Shown here one piece after another: positions 27,151 through 36,000 of a stretch of DNA of 64,000 nt (position 1 is the stretch's first letter; every line of letters starts with the position of its first letter). Made by a program: the position numbers and the translations under genes. The DNA comes from Propionibacteriaceae bacterium (lineage in GTDB: Bacteria; Actinomycetota; Actinomycetes; Propionibacteriales; Propionibacteriaceae): NCBI GenBank assembly GCA_009782785.1, contig WRIJ01000005.1, forward strand, positions 62,001 to 126,000, read 5' to 3'. Under the pieces are notes generated by a model that saw only the letters and a program-made list of their open reading frames with translations, was not told the DNA's origin and did no database searches.

Positions 27151-28239
27151 ATGCCACGAGTGAATCTCCCTGATTTTCCCTGGGATACGATCGCTGAGGA
27201 CATCGCTCTGGCGAAATCTTTTCCCGGTGGTGCCTGTGACCTGAGTGTGGGAACACCAGTTGATCCAACCCCTGAGATCGGTCAACGCAGGTTTGGCGAA
27301 GCCTCGAACGCCCACGGATACCCCACAGTGTGGGGTACGGTCGCCCTCCACGAAGCCATCATCAACTACATGACTATGCGGTGGTCAGCTCGCGACCTGG
27401 GTGAACGCAATGTTGCCCCAGCTATCGGAACTAAAGAACTCGTGGCCTGGTTGCCTACGTTGTTAGGGTTGGGCCCAGATGACACGGTGGTCGTACCCAC
27501 CATCGCCTATCCCACCTATGAGGTGGGTGCTGCCATGGTGGGCGCTCGAGTGATCAAAGCCTCACATCCGGGCGAATTGGCTGGTGAAAAACCAGCGCTC
27601 ATCTGGACGAACTCGCCCTCAAATCCGACTGGGAGGATCGATTCTGCTGACGAGACTCGGGCATGGATCCAGTACGCTCGTGACGTTGGTGCGATCCTCG
27701 CAGCCGATGAGTGTTATGGGGAGTTCGGATGGCAGGGGGAGGTTCATTCCATCATGGATCATCGGTTGAATTCCGGATCTGTGGAAGGGCTTCTCGGGGT
27801 CTACTCGCTGTCGAAGAGATCGAACTGTGCCGGCTATCGCGCAGGGTTCATGGTGGGTGACGACACCCTTGTGATGACCTTGGTGGGGTTACGCAAACAT
27901 CTGGGCATGATGATGCCCACACCGGTGCAGGTGGCCATGGTTGCCCTTCTCGGTGATCAGTCCCATGTTGAAAATCAGCGCGAGATCTATCTCGCCAGGC
28001 GAACCCAACTTAGTCAAGGGCTCACCCACGCTGGTTTCACCATTGATGACAGTGAAGGCGGGCTCTATCTATGGGCAACTCGTGGGGAACCAGGACGAGT
28101 GACCGCTCACTGGTTTGCCACCCAAGGGATCATTGTCGCACCAGGAGATTTTTATGGTACGGCTGGGGAGAATCACGTACGTATTGCCCTGACAGCAACT
28201 AACCGTGACATCGCCGAAGCGGTGTCACGGTTAGCGTGA
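27151..28239 (+). CDS. dapC: Succinyldiaminopimelate aminotransferase
   Basis: DapC is a PLP-dependent class I/II aminotransferase in lysine and meso-diaminopimelate synthesis. The 362-residue protein has LSVGTPVDPTP near its start, NSPSNPTG, DECYGEFGW and the PLP-lysine motif SLSKRSNCAGYRAGF. Placement directly after fdxA is the typical actinobacterial context that separates DapC from other aminotransferases. It may be leaderless (TAATCT 6 nt upstream). A 12-bp inverted repeat lies in its last codons. Confidence 0.9.
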   Translation: MPRVNLPDFPWDTIAEDIALAKSFPGGACDLSVGTPVDPTPEIGQRRFGEASNAHGYPTVWGTVALHEAIINYMTMRWSARDLGERNVAPAIGTKELVAWLPTLLGLGPDDTVVVPTIAYPTYEVGAAMVGARVIKASHPGELAGEKPALIWTNSPSNPTGRIDSADETRAWIQYARDVGAILAADECYGEFGWQGEVHSIMDHRLNSGSVEGLLGVYSLSKRSNCAGYRAGFMVGDDTLVMTLVGLRKHLGMMMPTPVQVAMVALLGDQSHVENQREIYLARRTQLSQGLTHAGFTIDDSEGGLYLWATRGEPGRVTAHWFATQGIIVAPGDFYGTAGENHVRIALTATNRDIAEAVSRLA

Positions 28240-28268
28240 TGTTGAGTGATGGTGCTCTTTACACCATC
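28199..28268. terminator. Hairpins at the dapC 3' end
   Basis: A perfect 12-bp inverted repeat (28199-28210 with 28223-28234, core ACCGTGACA/TGTCACGGT) spans the dapC stop region. A second 7-bp stem (GATGGTG/CACCATC, 28248-28268) follows and runs into the end of the convergent lipoprotein gene. No U-tract, so termination between these convergent genes is inferred. Confidence 0.5.
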
Positions 28269-28954
28269 GTAAATTCGTCACCGTTGAAGGTGTACATATC
28301 AAGAATCCACTCGCCTGCCGAGTCTTTGATGCTTGGTTTGAGGTTCCACAAGTTAACCTTGACGCCAGGACGGTATTCGATATTGTCGTTTACTGCAAAG
28401 GAGGTTCCGGGGACCCAAGACGATCCCGCAGCATTGAAGGCACCAGGTTGGTACTCGGTTCCTGGCAACCCTAGGCTGTCTCGGAATTCAATATCAGTCA
28501 CGCCGGGGTTCTTACCCATGTAAGGAGAGTCTTCATACCGCAAACCCCCACCTGTGCTGGAATAGAGGAGGGTTTCCCCAGTGTTATTCGTCCACACATA
28601 GTTCACCCACACCATGTCAGTACCTTGGGTAAACACTGATTCTTTAGTATCAGGATCAACGAACATTGAATCCTTAATGGCTGGATGTACAGCAAGCTTG
28701 TAGATGGTCAGCTGCACACCATCAGTTTCACCACGAAACAACACCTCATCGGAGGTGACAATTTCAGACGCCCAATCAGCAGCGATGTGGTCACCTGTTG
28801 GTGTGGTAGGAGTGTCATCAGCCGGGGTTGATGCCTCCGTCGTCGGATCAGTAGTTGTGTCGTCGTCTTTGGCACCACAGCCTGCCAGTGTGCTCATAGC
28901 GAGGAAACCTGCACAAGCACAGGCGAGTATTTTCTTGGTGGAGTGAAAAGTCAT
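28259..28954 (-). CDS. Secreted lipoprotein, DUF4352-like
   Basis: The 231-residue protein begins with a lipoprotein signal (positively charged start, hydrophobic core, lipobox LAGC with Cys near residue 26), then a Thr/Asp/Pro linker (about 30-55) and a single globular domain of about 170 residues. That domain has MVWVNYVWTNNTGETLLY and ends with FTMV, in the style of DUF4352/Telomerase-like Ig-fold lipoproteins. Function unknown. It is convergent with dapC and divergent from the cobalamin-riboswitch operon. Confidence 0.75.
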   Translation of the reverse strand: MTFHSTKKILACACAGFLAMSTLAGCGAKDDDTTTDPTTEASTPADDTPTTPTGDHIAADWASEIVTSDEVLFRGETDGVQLTIYKLAVHPAIKDSMFVDPDTKESVFTQGTDMVWVNYVWTNNTGETLLYSSTGGGLRYEDSPYMGKNPGVTDIEFRDSLGLPGTEYQPGAFNAAGSSWVPGTSFAVNDNIEYRPGVKVNLWNLKPSIKDSAGEWILDMYTFNGDEFTMV

Positions 28955-29109
28955 CTTTGTCCTTATTCATCATGTTGACACCGCCGAGAGCTAGGAGTTC
29001 GGAAAAGAGGAAAGATCTCTGTGCGACTTATGTGCCCGGTGTGCCAATTCTTTTGGTATTGCGTGACCATTATATTGAGTCATGGGTTCCACTGCCACCT
29101 GGTCTCGAG

Positions 29110-29250
29110 CAGCTCCTGTGCTAAAGTGGCGAAAGTATTCACCTCTTACCCAGGGGAAGTCGGTCAAAACCCGACACTGACCCGCAACGGTAGATCATTT
29201 GATGAGTCCGACAACCTGGTGGTGAAGCGCCATCGTACATCGAGGTCTGT
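29110..29250 (+). ncRNA. Cobalamin riboswitch
   Basis: The conserved core reads CCAGGGGAAGTCGGT...AACCCGAC...ACTGACCCGCAACGG (29150-29191), the hallmark of the AdoCbl-type aptamer, and the B12-box counterpart GAGTCCGACAACCTGG follows at 29204-29219. A GTGATC/GATCAC stem (29273-29292) before the ecfT start could act in the expression platform, perhaps by hiding the ribosome site. It occupies the gap upstream of the ECF transporter genes, so cobalamin would shut them down. Exact ends are approximate. Confidence 0.9.
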
Positions 29251-29308
29251 TGCGTGACGCGGAGTTCTCTTCGTGATCCAAGCACTGATCACTAGCAGAG
29301 AGTAGCTC

Positions 29309-30433
29309 ATGTCCACCACGGCGAGCATGGCTCCCAGGAGATCCACTGCTGCTCGATCTCTTACTCGACCCCTGCACCCTGGTGCTTGGTGGGTTTGGGC
29401 GCTCGGATGTGCCGTTGTAGCCTCGCGGACCTCGAACCCTCTGCTCTTGGCGCTCATCATTGCTGTGGTCTGCTTCACTGTCGTTGCTCGCCGGAGCAGT
29501 GCCCCGTGGGCTTTGGCTTTTCGGCTCTATGTCTATGTCGGCATTTTCGTGGTGCTCATGAGAATGCTCTTACGCATAGTGTTTTCTGCTGATGGACCCA
29601 CCATCATCTGGAATCTTCCCACACTGAGTTTTCCTGGTGTGTTTTCTTCTGTACGCCTCTTCGGACCTGTCTCTGCAGAAGTGTTGGTCGCCTCGGGGGC
29701 ATCAGGGCTGCAGTTGGCGACCATCATTCTTGGAGTTGGTGCAGCGAATTCTTTAGCTAATCCAAAAAGACTGCTGGCAGCTGTTCCAGGTGCCCTCTAT
29801 GAATGGGGGACTGTGGTGGTGATCGCCTTGACTATCTTTCCCCAATTGGCTCAGTCGATTGTGCGTGTACGTCGGGCTCGTCAACTGCGAGCTGACACCG
29901 GCAAGGGGGTACATCTGATTCGATACGTGGCGATGCCCGTACTCAATGATGCTTTAGATAGGTCTCTTCTCTTGGCGGGTGCCATGGATTCTCGAGGGTA
30001 CGGACGCAGTACCTCTCTATCTCAGCGTTCGAAACACGTCACAACCACCTTGTTGCTTACCTCATCGGTCGCACTCAGTGTCGGGGCCTATGGGTTACTC
30101 GATACTGGGAAGACACCAGTATGGATGGGTGCACCCATGGTGATTCTCGGGTTGGGCTTAGGGCTGACCGGTTTGAGACTCAGTGGTCGGCGGGTCGTCA
30201 GGAGCAGATACCGTCCTGACACTATGGGCACCACAGAATGGTTGGTCATGGGGTCAGCTGGCCTTGGTGTGGTGCTGTCGATGGTGATGTCGTGGATCCA
30301 ACCGTTCATTGCCTACCCAGTTATTCAACCCTTGACGTGGCCATCTCTGAGTTTCCTTGCACTAGCTACTGCCTGCGCACTGCTTATACCAGCCCTCGTG
30401 GCACCACAACCGGAACTAAGGAGGGTGTCATGA
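29309..30433 (+). CDS. ecfT: ECF transporter T component (CbiQ/EcfT-like)
   Basis: The 374-residue membrane protein has several TM segments and the EcfT coupling helices marked by RRARQLRADTG and AMDSRGYG, which contact the ATPases. It is longer than typical EcfT (about 265), with extra C-terminal TM segments. It lies right after the cobalamin riboswitch and overlaps the ATPase gene by 4 bp. Together with the downstream A and S genes it forms a complete energy-coupling-factor importer; cobalamin or a corrinoid is the likely substrate given the riboswitch. Confidence 0.87.
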   Translation: MSTTASMAPRRSTAARSLTRPLHPGAWWVWALGCAVVASRTSNPLLLALIIAVVCFTVVARRSSAPWALAFRLYVYVGIFVVLMRMLLRIVFSADGPTIIWNLPTLSFPGVFSSVRLFGPVSAEVLVASGASGLQLATIILGVGAANSLANPKRLLAAVPGALYEWGTVVVIALTIFPQLAQSIVRVRRARQLRADTGKGVHLIRYVAMPVLNDALDRSLLLAGAMDSRGYGRSTSLSQRSKHVTTTLLLTSSVALSVGAYGLLDTGKTPVWMGAPMVILGLGLGLTGLRLSGRRVVRSRYRPDTMGTTEWLVMGSAGLGVVLSMVMSWIQPFIAYPVIQPLTWPSLSFLALATACALLIPALVAPQPELRRVS

Positions 30434-32115
30434 TCTCTTTCAAGGATGTATCTATAAGGTATCGCGATGATTCTCCTGAGGTTCTGCGTGGGGTCAACTT
30501 AGAGATACCTGACGGGCAACTCGTCTTGGTTGCTGGGCGTACTGGGTCAGGAAAATCAACACTCTTGGGTGCGATCAATGGTCATGTTCCCCACTTCACA
30601 GGCGGGTTTGTGAGTGGAAAGGTCGAAGTCGAAGGGTATTCCACAGCCTTGTATCGCCCCCGCGACCTAGCCCACGTGGTGGGGGTGGTCGGTCAAGATC
30701 CTCTCGCTGGCTTCGTCACTGACACGGTTGAAGAAGAATTGGCGTACACCATGGAGCAACTGGGGGTTGATCCCATGGTGATGAGAACTCGGGTAGAAGA
30801 AACCTTGGACATCCTTGGGCTTGCTGGCGAAAGAAATCGAGCCCTGTCGACGCTCTCTGGTGGGCAACAACAAAGGGTAGCGATTGGGTCGGTCCTCGCT
30901 ACGGGGGTACGAGTGCTTGTCCTTGATGAGCCAACCTCTGCTCTTGATCCCGTCTCCAGTGAAGAAGTACTTGCTGCCCTGTTGCGTCTCGTCCATGATC
31001 TTGGATTGACAGTGATGGTGGCTGAACACCGACTTGAACGCGTTGCCGGTTATGCCGATCAGATGATTCTTGTCGAGAAAGGCCTTGTTACTGCCGATGG
31101 CACCGCAGCTATGATGACGACAAGTCAGCTCATTCCTCCTGTGGTTGAGCTGGGTCGAGTCGCTGGTTTCCCACAGGTTCCTTTATCAGTACGCCAAGCC
31201 CGGGGTATGGCTGGAGAATTGACCACGGCTTTGGCGGGGATAGACCCAGCTGGTTTTGCTCGGGTTCCCCCCGCGCAAGGAAAGTCATCAGTGCGAGTTG
31301 CCCAGGGCGTCAAGGCGGAGATCGAGCCCACGTCCTCACAGGTGGTGGTGTCGAAGATGACAGTTGCCTACCCGAATATCGTGGCTGTCAATTCTGTTTC
31401 CCTCACGATGCCGAGTGCCCAGATCTCAGTGATCATGGGAAGAAATGGTTCTGGTAAATCCTCCCTGCTGTGGGCGCTCACGGGTGTGCAACCGATCACA
31501 GCGGGACGATTTTCTGTCGGTGAGGTTGCCTTAGAGGGGCTCGCTTCTTCACAAGTACGCCGCTACATTCGGCTCGTACCTCACCATGCCAACGATCTGC
31601 TTTTCTTGCCATCGGTGGCTGAAGAGTGTGCCACAGCGGATCGCGACGCCGACGAGGAAGGGTTATGCCAGCGGATCCTGGAAGCCTTGGCTCCACGCAT
31701 AGACCTGACCAGTCATCCCAGTGATCTGTCGCAAGGTCAGAAATTAGCATTAGTGTTGGCGATACAACTGACGGCCTCACCACAAGTAATCTTGCTCGAT
31801 GAGCCGACTCGTGGATTGGATTATCCCGCTAAAGCAACCTTGGCTCAGATTCTCAAAGAAATGGCCATGGAAGGTCGCAGCGTAGGATTGGTCACTCACG
31901 ACGTAGAGTTCGCGGCCGAAGTCGCTGACCAGATTCTTGTCATGGCTTCTGGGGACATCATTGCTGCTGGGTCCCCCACCCAGGTTCTGGGATCATCAGC
32001 ACTCTTTGCTCCCCAAGTGGCGAAAGTGCTCTATCCCGAACCATGGCTGACTCCCTACCAGGTTGCCCAAGCCCTGAAAGGCCGCAACACATCGACTCCC
32101 GCAGGTGAGTCGTGA
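30430..32115 (+). CDS. ecfA: ECF transporter fused ATPase (EcfA-EcfA')
   Basis: The 561-residue protein joins two ABC ATPases. The first half has Walker A GRTGSGKST, signature LSGGQQQRVAIG, Walker B VLVLDEPTSALD and H-loop VAEHRLE. The second half (from about residue 310) has GRNGSGKSS, the variant signature LSQGQKLALV, VILLDEPTRGLD and VTHDVE. Both sites look active. ATG at 30430 was chosen because it overlaps ecfT by 4 bp and gives the normal start MISFKDVSI; the longer open frame upstream is out of frame with ecfT. It drives the T/S membrane pair. Confidence 0.93.
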   Translation: MISFKDVSIRYRDDSPEVLRGVNLEIPDGQLVLVAGRTGSGKSTLLGAINGHVPHFTGGFVSGKVEVEGYSTALYRPRDLAHVVGVVGQDPLAGFVTDTVEEELAYTMEQLGVDPMVMRTRVEETLDILGLAGERNRALSTLSGGQQQRVAIGSVLATGVRVLVLDEPTSALDPVSSEEVLAALLRLVHDLGLTVMVAEHRLERVAGYADQMILVEKGLVTADGTAAMMTTSQLIPPVVELGRVAGFPQVPLSVRQARGMAGELTTALAGIDPAGFARVPPAQGKSSVRVAQGVKAEIEPTSSQVVVSKMTVAYPNIVAVNSVSLTMPSAQISVIMGRNGSGKSSLLWALTGVQPITAGRFSVGEVALEGLASSQVRRYIRLVPHHANDLLFLPSVAEECATADRDADEEGLCQRILEALAPRIDLTSHPSDLSQGQKLALVLAIQLTASPQVILLDEPTRGLDYPAKATLAQILKEMAMEGRSVGLVTHDVEFAAEVADQILVMASGDIIAAGSPTQVLGSSALFAPQVAKVLYPEPWLTPYQVAQALKGRNTSTPAGES

Positions 32116-32960
32116 TGAGTCGCTTGCATGGGCCTGTTCCTTTAGGCTGGAAGTCGATCACCATGTTGGTGATCATCAGCTGCGCTGGCTTCGCTATGTT
32201 TGCCTGGCCCCTGGTTATTCCGCTATCCCCCGATGCTGACATGGGGTCCTCAGCCCCTTTCATCTTTGTGGTCCTGCTACCTTTGCTCATTTTTCTTGTC
32301 ATGGCGCAGATCTCCGACCAGGGAATGGATGTCAAAGCCTTAGCTATTCTCGGGGTCCTCAGTGCCATCGCTGCTGCCCTGCGGCCCTTAGGGGCTGGAA
32401 CCAACGGGGTAGAAACTGTCTTCTTCCTGCTCATTTTGGCAGGGAGAGTATTCGGACCTGGGTTTGGGTTCGTCTTGGGTTGCACATCGCTGTTTGCGTC
32501 TGCGCTACTCACTGCTGGTGTGGGGCCATGGATGCCCTTCCAGATGCTAGCTTCTGCATGGGTGGGGATGGGTGCCGGGCTCTTACCGGATTCAGTGATG
32601 GGTAAGAAAATACGTGGAGGCCTCGAGCTGGCAATGCTAGTGGTGTACGCGATTGTGGCGGCGTACTTCTTCGGAATGATCATGAACCTGTGGTTTTGGC
32701 CCTTCATCATGGGTTCTGGTGGTGGGGGACCAACTGATCTTGCCTATATCCCCGGTGGGGCCATAGGGGAGAATCTGAAACGCTTCGGGTGGTTCACCTT
32801 GATCACCTCCACAGCCGTGTGGGATACCGGTCGCGCGATCACCACATGTCTGCTTCTCATGGTCGTGGGAAGGCCAGTTTTGCTGGCTTTTCGCCGTACT
32901 GTACGCCGTGCGAATTTTCAACAACAGACCCAAAATCCTTTCACAAAGGAAGTTGCATAG
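32115..32960 (+). CDS. ECF transporter S component (probable cobalamin)
   Basis: The 281-residue protein has about seven TM segments, including LAILGVLSAIAAALRPLG and FVLGCTSLFASALLTAGVG, and PFQMLASAWVGMGAGLLP, typical of ECF substrate-binding components. It is encoded last in a T-A-S operon under a B12 riboswitch, so cobalamin is the best guess; I cannot tell this from precursor or cobamide specificity. ATG at 32115 overlaps the ecfA stop; a GTG one codon earlier is possible. Confidence 0.85.
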   Translation: MSRLHGPVPLGWKSITMLVIISCAGFAMFAWPLVIPLSPDADMGSSAPFIFVVLLPLLIFLVMAQISDQGMDVKALAILGVLSAIAAALRPLGAGTNGVETVFFLLILAGRVFGPGFGFVLGCTSLFASALLTAGVGPWMPFQMLASAWVGMGAGLLPDSVMGKKIRGGLELAMLVVYAIVAAYFFGMIMNLWFWPFIMGSGGGGPTDLAYIPGGAIGENLKRFGWFTLITSTAVWDTGRAITTCLLLMVVGRPVLLAFRRTVRRANFQQQTQNPFTKEVA

Positions 32961-32986
32961 ACAGTTGTCGAAATTGGGCATAGACT
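32958..32986 (+). promoter_or_regulatory. Promoter of the giant surface-protein gene
   Basis: TAGACA (32958-32963, overlapping the ecfS stop), a 17-bp spacer and TAGACT (32981-32986) make a good promoter. It gives a leader of about 35 nt with a GGGGGAGG ribosome site before the ATG at 33027. The surface protein may therefore be expressed apart from the riboswitch. Confidence 0.55.
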
Positions 32987-33026
32987 GACGTGAAGTAACT
33001 CATGTCTACCTCTTGGGGGAGGAACC

Positions 33027-36000
33027 ATGCCTAAGAACATCATTCGTCGTACAGCTTTCATGCTTCTTGCAGCATTGCTCGTGGTGAGTGGGGGTGTTTC
33101 AACTTTTGATCGCAATGCCGAGGCGTTCACGCCCATATCGTCTTCGATTTCGGTTTCCACCCGACAAGCTGTGGTAGGCGAACCAGTGACGGTCACAGCT
33201 CATGTGGTGGACGCCAATGCTTTGGGAATTGAAGGGATCGTGGTTGATTTCCTCTTTGAACCTGTCGAACCAACAGCTGGTGAACCGATCATTGACCAAT
33301 GTGTGACACAGCCCGGCGGGCGCTGCGAGGTCCTCCTCCTTAACCAAGAATATGACGCCGTTGTGGTGTCAGGTACGGTTGATTATAACCAGAATGAAAT
33401 TGAGTTAATGCCACTCCCTATTCGACTCCAGGGGTCGGGAACCGTCGTGACGTACACGAAACCGGAACCTCCCGTACCCCCAGCAGAGGAATACTGGCAG
33501 GGTCCCATGTGGGTGCATACGTGGCAAGGCGAACCGGTCTATGCTGACGGCCGAGAAAAATGGGACATCGCGATCAATCTCTACAGTGATATTCCTGGCT
33601 GGAAAGGACCAGATTTGGCTGATGTCATCACGATTACGACGTCAGATCCAGAACTTCAATTGACTCCTTTGCGGTACGCCGGTGAGGGAAGCTACTATAT
33701 GGAGGCGACATCGAAGAAGGCTGGAACCTTCACGGTCACATCAACCGTTGGTGGCATCACACAAGAAGCCTTTGTTACTTTCAAGGAACTTAGCCCTGGG
33801 TGCCCAGATGTTGTGTTGGAGCGGTTGTGGATCGTTCCTCAAGGCCCCGATAAGTATGTAGATGTGGAATCATCCTGGCAGGGAACCGTCACGTTGACAG
33901 GAGGCTCACAGGAGCCCTGGGGCAAGGGTGACTTTCTTCGTGTGAAGGCATCTGACCCTGTTGTGCAGATATCTGAACTCATTGACAAGGGTGATGGAAA
34001 CTACACCTTCAATGTGACCTCTTCTCGCATCGGCAGATACGACATCACCGCTTTCATGGATAGCGAATGTGTAACACGCCGCCTTGACGCACAAATCACT
34101 TTTGTCCCCCAAGATACATCGAAAGAATTCTGGATGGGCAAGTTTGTTGTTGAACCATTTACTGGTGGTCGTCTTCCCTACAATGTTGGACCTATCTACG
34201 CCGATGGCCGGGAAGGTTGGGAGGGTGTCGTGCAGCTTGACACCTGGAACATTGTTGGTTGGGATGGATCAGGTCGCACAGATGCCGTGAGTGTGGTCTC
34301 CGCCGATCCCGCAGTCACCATTACGCCTGTCAGAAGTCATAACAACAGTATCTATTCAGTGCGAATGACCTCAACAACACCTGGGACGTACTCAGTGAAA
34401 GCCATTGTCGATGGCGTCTCGATTGAACGCCAGATCACCTTTGTCCCAGTGCCTGTTGTCGCGATGGCTGACATGGTTGTCGTACCCGAGATTCCCAATC
34501 CTGCAAACACGGTTCCTGCTGATGGGAGTTCAACATGGCTAGCCAAGATTTCCTTAGTGGATCTCGCCAATAATGGTGCCCCCCTTGCTGGTTTTGCCAC
34601 GAGCATAGACCTCGTGCCTGCACATCCAGCGACCAAAATTTCCGAGATTCATGACATGGGTGATGGGTCCTATCTTGCACGAATCACATCCGATCATGCT
34701 GGGGTCTTCCGGTTGAAGGCTGTCGTGGCAGATCGATCAAAGGAAGGATTTGTATCGTTCAGTGCCACCAAGCTTGGGTGTGATCCCGCGTACAAGATCA
34801 GTGACTTTACTCTCGTACCAGACAATGGGGAATCTGTCCTTGCCGATGGGATCTCCACATGGGTGGGTACATTGACCCTCGCCGATCAGTACTATCCTGA
34901 TGCTCTTGGTGCTGGGTACGACTTTACGATGGGGTATTCCACCTCACATCCCGAGGTCAAGGGTTCACCGTTCTATGACCATGGGGACGGAACATACACG
35001 ATCAAGTTTTCCTCCACTATCCCAGGTGATGTCACTGTTGGGCTCCATTTGAATAACATGTGTGGAGCTTGGACAGGGGATCGCACCATCACGTTCGATG
35101 AGGTCATTCCAGAGGTTCCAGAAATAGTGTCCTTCACTAGTGCTCCAGCAGTCCCCACTCCTCCTGTTGCCCCGAATGGTGACGCATCGTGGATGGGTAC
35201 GATTCAACTCGCCGATGTCAATGGGCAACCAGCTGTTGGATATGCCTCCGCGATTACACTCAATGCCCCCCATCCAGCCGTGAGTGTGAGCGAGGTATGG
35301 GACAATGGCGATGGAACCTATTCCATGAAAATCAAGGCAGTCAAAGCTGGCGCTTTCTATGTCACAGCTACCACTGGCGGACTCGTGTTCCAAAGCAATG
35401 TCTTTTTTGAGGATTATTCTCCCCAGTGTGAGTCAGCCTATAAGGTAATTGATTTCCAGGCCACGACAAGTACGGGAGTTGCGCCTATCCATAGTGATGG
35501 CGTCCAGGCCCATCAGTTCTCCTTCACTATCGTGGACTCTTATGCACCGCAGGTGAATGGATCCGATATGGCCCATGCCATCTGGCAGTACAGTGATCCA
35601 GGCCTTGATCTTGAATCATTCATCGATCATGGTAATGGGACGTACACCATTAGCTACACCTCCACCACTCCAGGTGAATACGATGCCCATATACGCGTGT
35701 TTGATGGATGCGGCACCTGGGGAGCAGCAAGCAGAATGGTGTTCGAACCTGTGCCGGTTGATCCTCCCACTCCTGACATCACTGTGTCCCTCGTCGATGT
35801 CACCTGGACACCAGTGGTTGAAAAGATCACCGAATGTCGGTATCTCGAATGGGTCGACAAGTGGGTGGGAACATTCACTCTTGTTGAAGAAGGTAATGGT
35901 GGCAACGGTTCAGGGTATGCCGATTTCTTCACTGTGTCTGTCAACAAATATGGAATCGAGGTCTCTGATGTGGCGGACCTCGGTGACGGAACCTACAGTG

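Noticed and set aside
29021-29257. 78-codon ORF upstream of ecfT
   Set aside because: It coincides with the cobalamin aptamer, which explains the conserved sequence better than coding.
30238-30429. Upstream extension of the fused EcfA protein
   Set aside because: The extra codons lie inside ecfT in another frame and show no ATPase features; ATG at 30430 with the 4-bp overlap is better.
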